DNA of 64,000 nt from Owenia fusiformis (lineage: Eukaryota; Annelida; Polychaeta; Sabellida; Oweniidae), in NCBI GenBank assembly GCA_903813345.2, contig CAIIXF020000009.1, positions 30,168,740 to 30,232,739 on the forward strand, read 5' to 3'. This document shows, one piece after another, positions 52,419-64,000 of the stretch. The translations under genes and the position numbers were made by a program. Below the pieces are notes generated by a model, which saw nothing but the letters and a program-made list of their open reading frames with translations, was not told where the DNA came from and searched no databases. The first letter of the stretch is position 1; each line of letters starts with the position of its first letter.

Positions 52419-54452
52419 TTAATTAACATAACTATTAGGTATTTTTTGACAATCAGTTGTTATTGTAGTCCATAATATTAAGAAGATGTCCTTGGCTGTT
52501 CTAAGATGGCTCTGAGTGAGTAAATCCATCAAAGTGGCACGCCCCATTTTTCTTGCTGCCTCATTACACATTACACTGTTCCATCCAGATACAATATAAC
52601 CACCTAAGGAATATTAAATAAAATTGTATTTCTTTGCATGTTTATGTTACAGCAGTTTGATGTTTTGATATATTTAAATATATTCATGTAGTAATCTTTT
52701 ATTTTACTTGAAAACCAGAGACATTGTGTCTGTTGAAAATATACTTATTCCGGGTAGCTCTCTATTAGTACAAAAAGAGGACTTTCTAGTTCTACATGTT
52801 CCAGAGAGTGTTGAGTGATGAGCTCATCTCTCATTCGCAATAATATGCACACTGATTTGAAAAGAATATTGCATTGCAATGAAATAAAAATCGTCCATTA
52901 ACTTAAGTTTTTCTTAATATAACGGCTATAGCGGCCGATAGAACTCATAACATCTTTCTATTTTTTATTTAACTAGATATATATTTCTAGAAAGGAACTG
53001 ACAGAAGGCCATGATTACTCATGATGTTTTACAGCTCATTTTGAGCTCTCATTTTGGCATTCTTGGTCCCCGGGTTTGATCCAAGGGTATTTCAATTCTT
53101 TCCATCTGATTTTAGCGAGATCCGATCTTAAATGATGAATTTTGATTCAAAAGCCACTGTGTGGAGTTTACCTAGAAAGTTGTCCCAATAGAGTAGCTGA
53201 TCTAAGACATCAAGTAAGGTGTTCTCTGTTGGTGACATATCTGGGATATAGGGGGCGTCATCGGTCTCCCATAGGATTCTTTTAGGTAGGCCAAGTGTCT
53301 GCAATACAGGGTGTCCATGAAGTAAAGATATAAGTGCTCAGTTTTGAGAGATTGTGTTTTTGAAGATAAAATTAAATCAATACACTCTCCAGTTTTGATA
53401 TACGCATATTCTCAAAATATTAAGCTTATGATAGCAATTCACAAAATGTTCTTTAAAATACTAAGCATATGGTGTGGAGCTTTTACTCAGTTACCTTAAT
53501 TATTTTGATCATCTTATAATCACCTCAAGTTGATCACCTGACAAATAGTCTGGATGTTTGCATTTAAAGTTGAAGCACTATCAATTATTAACAGTATTCT
53601 GGTATTACAATATTCTTCACATACCTGGAATTTTTCTGTTTGTCTCATATTTGTCTTGAATCTAACAGCAGCCAACATTGTGACACTCTTTACCCAACCT
53701 TTTCCAAAATTACGTTCTTTTGTTGATAGATATCTCAACTCATCGTTGAACAACCTCATGCCTGCTTCAATTGATCCCACGTGTGCCTTCCAAAGCTTCA
53801 CTGCTGCTCGGTTTGGTGAACATTTTGTTTTCGGACACTCTGTAATGTACATGAAGAAGTTATACCATTTTTTCATTAATGTTCCATCTCTTTGAGTGCA
53901 ATCTTTTATTCCGTAGCAAAACGTTTCCGTGTTATATTCTGGAGGTTTCAGTTCCACTTTAAATCCATTAATTTGCTTACTAAAAACGCCAGCTTTTACA
54001 GCAGCTAGAAATGGAAACGCTGATAAATAATAATTCATATCAGCCCACCAACTGTTTGGGGAAATACAAAACATCTCAGATTGTGCTCCGTTGAAACCAC
54101 AATATGTTTGATTTGTGAAATCTCGCAAGCGCCCTGTTTGGAATTGCCAACCATGTTGAATTGGTAAACCCCAAAGAAGGTTCCATTTTCCATCTAATTT
54201 TGTTCCATGAAGTCGTTTGCCTGTTGCTTCAATTAAACATCTGTACATCCCTAGTCTATGTAAGTAACTCCACGGATTTATAGAAATTGCATTGTCATCT
54301 CTTGGGAATTCATCCAATGAGCTTGGAACTTGGGCCCAATGTGGTGGTGTCCTTTGGAGCGTTTTCATCTTGATATCCCGATTTATGGTTGCCATAGAAT
54401 CACCCACACATAAATGTACTAAAATACATATTCCAGTGAATGGTAAAATCAT
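52419..54452 (-). CDS. LEG1-family secreted protein, complete, three exons
   Basis: Exons 54452-53625, 53298-53172 and 52603-52419, joined in phases 0 and 1 through consensus sites (CCAG/GTATGT, TTGCAG, CTAG/GTAAAC, CCTTAG), giving 379 residues and a TAA stop. Residues 1-17 are a signal peptide (MILPFTGICILVHLCVG). The long first exon holds the family's conserved core: INPWSYLHRLGMY, LLWGLPIQHGWQFQTGRL and SWWADMNYYLSAFPFLAAV. Exon 2 encodes LPKRILWETDDAPYIPDMS and exon 3 encodes SGWNSVMCNEAARKMGRA. LEG1 (liver-enriched gene 1, C6orf58 in humans) is a secreted protein linked to liver growth in zebrafish; its biochemical activity is unknown. The length fits the family. No paralog is visible. 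Confidence 0.9.
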
Positions 54453-55390
54453 GTTAAATGTCTTTTTTCATTTAATCGAACTTATGTCTGTGTTGCCGTA
54501 GAAAATATTTTATTCTTTGGTTCAACGGTATTGAAGTTGTTCACGGTAAGATTGCGTGCTTGGCAGATAAAAAGGTATGTACATAAATTGTCAGTGACTC
54601 TAGTAGCGAAGCCTGTAACCGTTAAACGAATTTTTCTTGAATTAGAACTTAACACACCAGAAAATAGCAATAAAAGAAAAATATGCATCAGTCATTTATT
54701 GAATACAAGGACATGAATTTTGTGTCAAGCTGTTTGTGCATGTAATTTGATCAAAGGCCTAGTGTTTATTTTAGGCTTCTAGTCAACTCAGATCCGAGTT
54801 AACCCGCACTTTGTCAACTTAACCTATGCATCTTTATTTTTTTATAAAGTCTAGTTTGTGCCCCTTTAATAAATCAATTGACTTTTTAATTGTTGATTCT
54901 ACTCTATGGGTTTGTGGATCTTTTGTGATTTATATAATGCGTGTATTATCTTTTCAAACGGACTCGCCCTGAGAAAACACTTTATTTACTTTTGCCATCC
55001 AGGTTTTTAAATGATTTCGTGGGTATTGGCCGAAAATACAATATCTTTAAAACGCTTTAGCAAATTTGAATTTATGTCGCGCTTTTGTTATTTCAAACAA
55101 TCGCTATCGGACAATCCCGTTAATTCTAATGACTTTTCTGAGATTGAGAGCTCTATTAGACATATATATACTAGTATAGGGAGACATAATGATGGACATC
55201 CACTTTTCATGAATTCCTTCATTTTCAGATTCTTTTGAGAAATGTGACATCCCATTCAAGAATGTCACAATAGTCTACAACATTGAAGTCACATTTATCG
55301 TATCTTAAAGATAATTAAATTCCCCATCTTTTGCTAATGTCACTTGGTTTATCTGTTGCTCCTAAATACAAAGGGTCCCATTTTTATATT
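54453..55390. other. Upstream region of the LEG1 gene
   Basis: Presumably holds the LEG1 promoter and 5' untranslated sequence. ATAAAATAT on the minus strand near 54504-54512 is a possible TATA-like site about 55 bases before the ATG, with no supporting comparison. Nothing else recognised. Confidence 0.3.
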
Positions 55391-57174
55391 ATCCCATCGA
55401 ACAAAGTTCGGAGGGATATATGGGACGCCTCCGCCCTCCGATCGTCCGTCCGTCTGTCCGTCTGGGTAATAACTCAAATATCGTTGAACCAATATCGTTT
55501 ATTTTTATACATGCCCCATGGGTGTAATTCTGCTTGAAAGCCGATTTTGGCCGCCATTTTAGTGTACATTTTAAAGTATTTTGGGTACAACATATAAAAC
55601 TGTAATATTAATATGTTTAGATAGGATATTGATTAAGTTGGAAATCTAAATATCTAATAAACATGATGGCCCTTTTGCAAAATGGCGGCCATCACACCCC
55701 TATTTTACAATTATTGCTTTAACGTGGACTGATTTTGGCTAGAAGGCGGGCATTTTGAAAAAGTTTGTGTGTTATAATTACGTTTTTGGAGCGATTTTGT
55801 TTACATTTTATATGTGAATGCTCATAACCATATGGCACACTGTCTTATGACACCAACTCCAAAAGTAGTGGAGCGATTTTGTTCACCCTAGTTGATATGT
55901 GAATGATCTTTACACGCCTAACCATCGCCGTACAGCGTCAAAAAATACAGTAACTTACAGTTTTCTGTACGGTGACGAAAATTAACTGAGTTGAAGCAAA
56001 AACTATAATGAGGGTTTTAAAAAGATTAATTAGATGAAAATAAATACGATTTCGGGTGTAATAAAAACAGCATTCTCTTAGGAATGGTTTTAACTTTCTA
56101 ATTATGATAAAAGTTTTTCGAGCACTGCTCGGATTTTTTCTGACTGGATCGGCCCACATAATCGACTCGAGAGAAAAATTGTGTTTTTTTCACTTTTCGT
56201 TTGGTTATTATTTTCCCTGTCGTCTGAAGTATGGATTATTTTTATGAGAATATGTATTTGTTATCTACACATTTTAGAACAGATGACTATTCGGCAAATA
56301 ATCATTCAGTGTATTTATTTAAAAAAGATCAGAACTGTACGGTGACGCATCAGCTGTACGGTGACGCTTCCTTAGATTTAATGAAGTGCTCTAAGCTTAC
56401 TGTTCGAACAAGAGGTAAAGAAGCGTCAGATCTACATGTACATTATAACTGGTATGTATCAAGCGAAGGTTACAGCCGTCACCTTCGCATTTAAGATGGC
56501 GGACAGGAAGTATTAATTTCGATATTTTTAGTTTTCATGGAATTAACTATTTGAAAGTTGACGTAATGCTTTGGTATCATTTGAACTAAACCAGGCTTTT
56601 CTCATATGACTAACAAAGATAGCCTACACAGCCATCTTTACCCCATGCAAGATATTGCATCTTTCATCCTAAAAAGTCACACGTGCAAGATGAGATTTAC
56701 TTGTGACATCCCTTGTTTTAAAACATCAATAACATAGCAACAAGAGAGTTTTTGGTTTCATGATCTTTACCGTATCATACATTTCCAGTAACCTTCCATT
56801 AAGCTGTGGAAGATATCGTTGAACTGTAGCGCCCATGCATTATATATGAACAAATGATCATACTCCAGAGTTTCCGTTTCATACAATCTTAGTCTCATTT
56901 AGTTCATCAAAGCATAGCGTCACCGTACAGCTGGTGCGTCACCGTACAAATTTGATCTTTTTTAAATATACATAATGAATGGTTGTTTGCTGAATCTTGG
57001 CCCGTTCTAAAATGTGTAAGTAACAAATACATATTCTCATAAAAATAATCCATACTCTCAGACGGTAGGGAAAATAATAACCAAACAAAATGTGAAAAAA
57101 CAACCTTTTTTAACTCTGGTCGATTATGTGGGCCGATTCACTCAGAAAAAATCCGAACAGTGCTCGTAAAACGT

Positions 57175-59393
57175 TAGTTAGTTAGTTAGTTAGTTACATA
57201 CTTTATTGTCAAACTATGATACATTACTTTTACATCAACTGACACTTTAACAAGTGTATGAAGTTGTTTTAGTGACAAAAATAAAAATTCAATAATAACT
57301 ATACATATTGATAGCATATGTATGCATCTAACTTACGGCCAGTGGTGGTGGGTTGTGGCTGCCATTGTGTGTTAACTCTATTTCGGTTTAGGAAAAAATG
57401 TATGGATGGAAAGGTAGATGAGGTGACAGTATAGAATTATATTTCAGCAATTAAGTTTTTCTTTCTAGTCATTTTAAATTGAAGTAAAGAAGGCAAAAAT
57501 CTGACATGATCTGAGATAGAATTCCATATTCTTGGACCCTGTACTTTGATTGAATATAACCCTATTTTTGTTTTGTGAGCCCTAGCATGTAAATCATGAC
57601 TTCTTCTAGTAGGATAATTGTGAAAATATTCATTTTGATTAAAATAATCATTATATGGTTTGAAATAAACAGGTTCCTGGTAAATACAACAATAGACAAA
57701 ATTTGAAACATTAAATTCATACACCTGGTTTACAGGTAGAATGTTGTACTTCTTAAAGAGAGGTGCTGAATGTGCCATTCTTGGCTGGTTGTCTAGTAAT
57801 CGAAGAAATCTCTTTTGGAATAGAAGTAGGGAATGCAGCTCGTTTGTATGAGCATTGCTATGGCCACCCCAGATTAAATTACAGTAATTTATATGTGAGT
57901 ATATCAGGGAATTATAGATTGCCAAAAGACTTGTTTTATTCAAAAGGTGGCGAATCTTATATAAGAGACCAATTGTTCTGGATATTTTTGCTTCTATATG
58001 TTTAATATGTTCTTTCCAGGTAATATGTTCATCAATAATGACACCTAAAAAGTTGATAGATCTTACTCTTTCAATTTGTTTGCCAGACATATCAATTTTA
58101 ACATCTCTAAAGATTTGTCGTTTCTGTTTATTGAACAAGATAAATTTTGTTTTAGAATAGTTTATTGACAATTTATTCGCTTTGAACCAGTCATCCATAA
58201 GATCAAGTTCATTATTAACCTTTTCTATTAGAGATTTCAAATCTTTATCCGAGGCCAACAAATTATTGTCGTCGGCAAATATTACGCTTTTCAGAAGATT
58301 GGACACCTTAAACATGTCATTTACATATAATATGAATAATGTCGGCCCAAGGACTGAGCCCTGGGGCACACCGCATGATATACTTTGTAAATCAGAGTCA
58401 ATATTGTTATAAGATACAATTTGCTTTCGATCCTTTAGATATGATTTAAAAAGAGATAGTTCAGACCCTTGAATTCCATAAAAATTTAATTTATCGAGGA
58501 GGATTTTATGATTAATGGTGTCAAAAGCCTTAGACAAGTCTAAAAATATACCAAGCGAATATTCATTGTTCTCCAGCGCATGTCGTATGTTTTCAACAAA
58601 AGTTAGGATTGCCATAAAGGTAGAGACATTTTTCTGAAAGCCATACTGATGAATATATAATATTTCATTTTCGGTGATAAGATTACAAAGTCTAAAGTTA
58701 ATAAGTTTTTCTAGAAGTTTAGAAAAAACTGGCAGGACTGAAATTGGTCTATAATTTGAGAAATTGTCTTTTTGTTCTTTTTTGAAAATTGGTGTTACCT
58801 TAGCTATTTTGAGTTTATCTGGGAAGACTCCCTGTTGAAAGGATTTATTAAATATCAAAAGTAAAGGCTGTATAAGTTCATTTTTAGCATGTTTTACAAT
58901 AATCGGTTTAACATTATCAAGAGACGCTGCCTTATCTTTCAAAGTTTGTATCAATAATGACAATTCAGTTTCATCAACTGGTGTTAAGTGAAATCTATTT
59001 TCAAAATCTCCCATATTACGAATATATTCATTTGGTGTTCTGTTTGACTCTGAAATTTTAGAGCTTAATTTCAATCCAATTGAAGAAAAGAATGAGTTGA
59101 ATTTATTGGCAATCAACTTTTTATCACTTACTACAATACCATCGACCAGAAATTCGTTTTGGACCACTGTGTGAAGTTTTTTTCTATTTAATATGTCAGA
59201 GATAATATTCCAGGTTTGCTTAATATTTCCAGATGCAGTTTCAAATTGATTCCGATAGTGTTTTTTTTCAACAGCTCTCAAAATAGCTCTGAACCTTGCT
59301 TTATATATTTTATAGTTCCTTTCATTTTCTTCACTAGGAGTCTTCATAAATTTACGATAAAGATTATTTTTTGCTTGGCTGATGTGATAATCC
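57175..59393 (-). mobile_element. 5'-truncated Jockey/CR1-like LINE with open RT frame
   Basis: On the minus strand it ends in a (TAAC)n tail (57174-57197). Its 5' junction lies at about 59393, where the right arm of the palindromic element resumes (ATTATCATAATCAG). The endonuclease part is absent, so this is an incomplete reverse-transcription product. Target duplication not resolved. Confidence 0.8.
57437..59388 (-). CDS. LINE reverse transcriptase (N-terminally truncated)
   Basis: At least 636 uninterrupted residues from the Met at 59347; the frame stays open upstream to the insertion junction (SQAKNNLYRKF before that Met). RT motifs are in order: NYRPISVLPVFSKLLEKLI (198-216), FLDLSKAFDTINH with Asp270, GVPQGSVLGPTLF (326-338), the catalytic FADD (357-360) and NYSKTKFILF. 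The C-terminal region includes SHINYCNLIWGG and LLLFQKRFLRLL. The endonuclease domain is missing, so this copy cannot move alone, though the polymerase core looks intact. No internal stops. Confidence 0.88.
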
Positions 59394-59695
59394 CATTATC
59401 ATAATCAGAAAGTTAAAACCATTTCTAAGAGAATGCTGTTTTTATTTCACATGAAATCGTATTAGTTTTCATCAAATTAATTTTTTTAAACCCTTGTCAT
59501 AGTTTTTGCTTCAAAGCAGTTAATTTGCGTTACCGTACAGGAAACTGTACTCCGCTATTTTTTGACGCTGTACGGTGACGCCTGCTTACGCGATGGTAAG
59601 GCGTGCTTTAGCAGGGTAAGGACTGCGCTGTCTTATAACACTTGGGCGAATAGGTTGCCGTTTTTCAAATGACTGTTTGATTGGATTTGCTACGC

Positions 59696-60231
59696 CACAG
59701 GTGATCCACTCGATTACGCTGGTTACCAAAACGAACCGTTTTGGTAACAAAATGTCGGAACATCCGGAAGGTACGATTTTCTCGTTTCCTTATTTTACAC
59801 GTTGTAGGCAGAATTCCCACGGCATTTTTTAACACAAACGTGTAATAGTATTATATGTTTAAGAAATTGTACATATTTGCGAACAAATAGTTCAGAAGAC
59901 AACAGAATCGTCGATTTACTTCCTCACTTAAGTTACATAAACGGTTTGGGTTAAAAGTGCAGATCTTAACTGTTTTTTGAAAAACCGTTTATGTAACTTA
60001 AGTGAGGAAGTAAATCGACGATTATGTTGTCCTCTGAGCTATTTTTTCGCAAACATGTACATTTTCTAAAACATATGATACTGATGCACGTTGTGGGAAA
60101 AAACGTCGTGGGGATTCCGCCTACAACGCGTGAAATAAGGAAAAAAGAAAAATCGTGCCTTCGACGTTCCGACATTTTGTTACCAAAACGGTTCGTTTTG
60201 GTAACCAGCGTAATCGAGTGGATCACCAGTG
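59696..60231. mobile_element. 536-bp near-perfect palindromic MITE
   Basis: CACAGGTGATCCACTCGATT on the left and AATCGAGTGGATCACCAGTG on the right. Flanked by the 5-base direct repeat TACGC (59691-59695 and 60232-60236). The arms are about 250 bases each with a small centre near 59965. Each arm contains a second palindrome (GTTACCAAAACGAACCGTTT and on). Inserted just outside the right end of the element at 55391-59686. Confidence 0.85.
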
Positions 60232-60236
60232 TACGC

Positions 60237-61518
60237 GTTGGCGTTGATGTTATCTAGTTGCCCATCCTGTTCATATATTTCAATTCTTAAAAAGTGCTTC
60301 TTGAAAGCTTTGAAACATGAAATTAAATCTGTTTCGAAAAAGCGTAAGCCTATAAATTGATTGGAACAATTATAAAATAGATAGCAGACAGTACGTATCA
60401 CTTAGTTTTAGATCATGGGTGTGGGAATTACATTTGACTCTTGCCCACTATGGACGGAACGTGGGCACTGGTCAGTAGGCGTAACCTTCGCATTTAAGAT
60501 GGCGGACGGAGATTGCCGATTTCGATATTTTTAGTTTTCATCAGAATTAAACTACTTTAGCGGCCGCCCCCCCCCCCCCGGCCAGACTAATTTTTATAAA
60601 AAGCATGCAGTTTTTCACCATTCTGAGCAAGTTATCGCATGATTTTCTGGCCAAAAACTGTCAAAAAACTTCCCCCTTGGCAAAAGCTTCCCCCGGTAAA
60701 ACCACCCCTGTGTAAATCCTGGCTACGCCCCCCTTCCGGGTTCACCCCCTCGGTCCTTAATTATTTTCGATTATCTTTCATATAATGTATCGAAAATGCG
60801 CTTGGTTGTAGCCCCGGGGTTGTAGCAAAACAGTTAACTTTTGCAAGTTGGTGACGCGGTTGCGCCTTTGACAGATTTCATAGTACATGTAGGCATGGAC
60901 GTATATCGATATACGTCCATGATGTAGGCTAGTATAATAAGTTAAAAAAAATCCTAGAAGAAAGGCTGTATATCAGAAACAGTCACAACCTTTCAACTAA
61001 CATATTTTACCATAAAAATATATCTTCCATTTATTTAAGTTGAATTTTCACATGGTGAACAATGCACACATAAAATTAAAGATTATATGTATTTATAGAG
61101 GGCAGAGCGAATGAAAAAATGTGACAAAAGAATATCTGGTTTGTCATGTTTGAAGCGCCACCTTTATAAAAATTGAGCTGTTCTTTTATGCAAACATGAC
61201 CCCTTTTAGTTGAAGATTACATCTCTATTTTGAAGAATTACTTGAAGTAATGTGATTAACATTTTTAGGAAAAAAACTGTTCTATATATTATAAGTTGAA
61301 TGATAGAAATTTACAAATATTTATACTTCTTATATTGCTGTAAAAATAAATTTAAATCACACAACATGCCCACGTGATCTGTAAATGACACACCATACCA
61401 CAGTTGTTGTCAGTGGAAACAAATCTCGATCCGGAAATTCATCACGTTTTGAAAATTTTTAAAATGGTTAAACTATTTGATTGTATGAATCTGTATTGTC
61501 TTTATTGATTTCCGAGCA
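60237..61518. other. Repeat-rich, no gene seen
   Basis: 60485-60555 repeats 56466-56550 (ACCTTCGCATTTAAGATGGC). 60560-60730 is a C-rich repeat of the GGCTACGCCCC type. 60896-60925 is a short palindrome (GACGTATATCGATATACGTC). No coding segment. Confidence 0.5.
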
Positions 61519-61549
61519 ATGGGAGCTACCTATGAGTACATTAACAAAG
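61519..61549 (+). other. Possible first coding exon of a gene running off the right edge
   Basis: ATG followed by ten codons (MGATYEYINK) and a consensus donor, AAAG/GTAAGA. No second exon was convincingly found before 64000, so this may be chance. Confidence 0.2.
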
Positions 61550-61794
61550 GTAAGACTATGAATTATTGAACTGAAGGCTTGAAATACATGAATTTTGTTT
61601 TATTTTATTTTTCAAAAAATTTCATTTGATTTGAATTTTCCAGGAAAAATATTATTACTGTACCATGAATCTAGGCTAGGTAAATTCTAGACTATCACTG
61701 GAGTGCAAGCTATAAATCACAATTAACATTAGAAATCTCTTTTCATCTTATTCTGATAACTACTCTTGGACTAGTCAAGGTTCAAGAAATCAGC

Positions 61795-62385
61795 TCTAAA
61801 TTTACTCACGTCGAGAGCTAGGCTACCATGTTAGATTTTGAAAGTATAGCTCTCCATCGTGAGGATCTCCAGCTGAAGAATTGTGACATCTAAATTTGAT
61901 CAGCGCCATTCAGCGGCTTACTGTTTGTCTCAAACTGAAGCCTGCATATGGGCTCATATGTGTCTACTTTCCCCGTGCATGTAGGATCGCGAATGTGCTT
62001 TTATGGCGATCAGGAGTTCTCATTGTTTTTTGAATTCATTGTTTGATACCCATTTCCAATATGGCGGTTAAACGGAAATATTATCGACGCATGCGCAACT
62101 TGGGAAACGTCAAGCCGCCATATTGAATATACCTGGCCAAAACTTTTGACACGACCAATAAAATGAAGTCCTGATCGATACATAGGACAGTGAGACGTTC
62201 TGTAGTTGAGCTGAATGAAAGATGGCAATGTAGGATACATTTTCAGGTATATAATGTGCAACATGAGTCAGCTGAATTCCCTGGAATTTTCTTTGAAGTC
62301 AGGATTCTTAAGTTGTTGATTCTAGCGATAGAGAGCTATACTTTCAAAATCTAAGTAGCTCTCGACGGGAGTAACTCTAAATCTA
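61795..62385. mobile_element. Inverted-repeat element of about 590 bp
   Basis: TACTCACGTCGAGAGCTAGG with TTAGATTTTGAAAGTATAGC on the left. The right side carries GCTATACTTTCAAAATCTAA and CTCGACGGGAGTA in inverse order. A nested inverted pair CCAATATGGCGG/CCGCCATATTG lies inside. Ends not exactly resolved; no coding content. Confidence 0.65.
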
Positions 62386-62727
62386 AAACTGTTGACTGGA
62401 ATTTCTTGGAAAGAAAAATTACATACTTGTGAGCCCATGACTTAACGGTGTGCTGAGTAGCATTTGTAATACACTTTATATTTAAATCAATAGAGTCTAC
62501 ATTATTTGTTTGTGGTTACCTTATCAGGCTGAGGCCCAGGAATATGTTAAAAATGTTTAAAAAGTCCCCTAGTGTACTGAGTTAGTAATGTGTGGTGTAT
62601 ACATGTCTTTTACTATATTACTTTATTACTTACATTGAATAAGAATAAGACTGATTTTTTATTAATAAGAATAAGACTAAGAATAAGAGATTTTTTATTA
62701 ATGACTGTATACCCGGGCCTCAGTTAT

Positions 62728-63068
62728 CAGGCCTGTCAACTTGGGAACACCTAACATGAGTGACTTGGAAATGTTGAACACCTCCCCTCAAAATGTGGAC
62801 ACCTTGGTCCAAATCTGAACACAATGTGTGACATATACGTAATTCGAGTGAAAAGTCTGAACGAAATGCGTACATTTTTTTTCCGGCGATCGTATTTTTG
62901 CTGTGTAGACGATCTTTTTTAGAAATTTTTCTACAGAAATATTTTTGCTTGACAATTACCAGGTAAAATGCGTATTTGCGTGACATTTTCTGTCACGCAA
63001 AAATAACTGGCGTGACTTCAAATTCTTCAGCAAATGCGTGACAAATTGCGGGACAGTTGACAGGCCTG
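62728..63068. mobile_element. 341-bp MITE (CAGGCCTGTCAACT ends)
   Basis: Perfect inverted ends CAGGCCTGTCAACT and AGTTGACAGGCCTG. The interior contains GCGTGACA and TGTCACGC repeats. Target duplication not clear. Confidence 0.8.
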
Positions 63069-64000
63069 CCTTATTTTGTTCCATCAACATCTGTTGTGCC
63101 AACGTTCAGTTCTCTTACCATAAAGAAATGTAAAAAATAAATTGCAGCTGTATTTAGATCTTGTAACTTAAAGTATGGACACGCAAAAATTAAACATGGT
63201 GCACATCTAATCCGAAGTTCCTAGTTTTTTAATTACAGGTCCCACAAGAAATAGGACAATTTCACATATTGTCATCACACGCTCTTATGAAAAGGAAAGT
63301 TTCATTCAATTATCTTCTGAAGTACTAATGAAAAATAAATGTCACATGCTCGTAACAGAATCTTCCATACTCTTTACAAACAAAAACTGATGAGCGAAAA
63401 GATGTTTTTCCAAGGGTATGGTAGATTCCAATCTGATTAGATGATAATTAGGAATAAAGATGCTATATATATTTAACATCAACATATTCTATTTGGATTC
63501 TATTGCTTGTTAAACGATCCTCGAAAAGCTAAGAAATCTAATCTGAAGAGTCAACATATAAATGGTTTCACAGAAGTGATATTGTCAGGCAAATGAAATT
63601 TTCTTTCTTGATCTCCAATAGCAAATATTTGATGTTGAGATTAGCTCTTTTAGTTTTCTGTATCACTTTCTGTATGCCATCAGAACCATTGTCATCTCAG
63701 TTTTACTAACAGTATATGAGATAAAAATACATAAATGTGAAACTAATCGGATTACAGCTTTATATATTATTTTTTATGCAAAACCAACAACCATTGCAAC
63801 AAAAATTAGATTCCGTTGAAAAGGTAGTAACTGATCCAGGGTAATTAAAAGAGAAAAATGTCTCTTCCTACCTCACAATCAGATATTTCTCTACTTATGG
63901 GTTTGATAAGACAAAATAGAGCCCTACATGGCTAACAAAAAATATGACAATGCTGACTAAAACCAAAACATATTTGTTTATTGGCTTTTGGTGTAAAATT
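63069..64000. other. No gene seen
   Basis: AT-rich, no recognisable element or coding segment. An acceptor-like TTTAATTACAG at 63228-63238 is followed by about 45 open codons, without supporting similarity. Confidence 0.4.

Larger units (their letters stand above)
55913..59605. mobile_element. Palindromic element (CACGCCT ends), itself split by a LINE
   Basis: The left arm starts CACGCCTAACCATCGC and the right arm ends GCGATGGTAAGGCGTG. A 5-base direct repeat CTTTA (55908-55912 and 59606-59610) flanks it. The arms (55913-56370 versus 56900-57174 plus 59394-59605) are inverted copies with shared words such as GCTGTACGGTGACGC and AAAAATAATCCATACT. Without the LINE it would be about 1.5 kb. The centre includes a fragment of the body of the hairpin element (56643-56760). 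Confidence 0.82.
55391..59686. mobile_element. Second copy of the ATCCCATCGAAC element, split by insertions
   Basis: The left end ATCCCATCGAACAAAGTTCG at 55391 matches 49842, followed by short TCCG runs and GCGATTTTGTTC units. The right end GTTTGATTGGAT (59675-59686) preceded by CTGTCTTATAACACTTGGGC corresponds to the right part of the first copy. Between them the palindromic element 55913-59605 is inserted. Confidence 0.75.

Noticed and set aside
53554..53895. 113-codon open frame on the plus strand
   Set aside because: It is antisense to the first exon of the LEG1 gene and has no similarity of its own.
61519..63400. Two-exon gene joining 61519-61549 to an open stretch after 63238
   Set aside because: The phases could fit, but the second stretch is AT-biased and has no recognisable protein features; left as a low-confidence exon only.
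1..64000. tRNA, rRNA and riboswitch-like structures
   Set aside because: No cloverleaf with A and B box spacing or rRNA core motif was noticed by eye. A covariance-model scan would be needed to exclude degraded copies.

Overview
The window looks like AT-rich, intron-rich genomic DNA of an invertebrate animal. Genes are split into short exons with consensus GT/AG sites and lie among dense small transposons. The secreted-protein types, the frequent ACATGTA-like words, the Ngaro-type tyrosine-recombinase retrotransposon and the Jockey/CR1-like LINEs suit a lophotrochozoan, perhaps a mollusc. The phylum is an inference; no marker gene settles it.

Layout. (1) 1-4020, minus strand: a tandem cluster of small secreted cysteine-rich genes (signal peptide, VWC-like domain, WAP domain). 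One is complete, one runs off the left edge, and between them is an orphan first exon with a decayed TATA box. (2) 4108-7815: a palindromic repeat, a dead LINE fragment and a MITE. (3) 7839-48787, plus strand: the 3' part of a large cadherin gene, about 1,507 visible residues. It encodes about ten and a half extracellular cadherin repeats, a membrane-adjacent region like that of cadherin-23, one transmembrane helix and a cytoplasmic tail of about 190 residues. All exon phases join and the reading frame closes exactly. (4) Its 15 kb intron (20847-36224) holds a Ngaro-type retrotransposon (about 21853-27406) and a single-coding-exon rhodopsin-class GPCR with a repetitive, N-glycosylation-rich N-terminus (27554-29806), both on the minus strand, plus several MITEs. 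The later introns are also packed with MITEs, a mariner remnant and two copies of a hairpin element. (5) 49842-50901: a repeat with 12-base terminal inverted repeats and a TACG/TCCG microsatellite. (6) 52419-54452, minus strand: a complete three-exon LEG1-family secreted protein gene. (7) 55391-60236: a stack of transposons inserted into one another, including a LINE with an open reverse transcriptase frame. (8) 60237-64000: repeats and no convincing gene.

The genes are independent transcription units. They share no pathway that the sequence shows; the link is physical, because the GPCR lies antisense inside a cadherin intron. The most notable signals are a pair of cadherin exons of which exactly one must be spliced in to keep the frame, two minisatellites that multiply a 3' splice site, cadherin linkers that have lost the usual calcium ligands, and hairpin elements whose arms differ between copies yet remain complementary.
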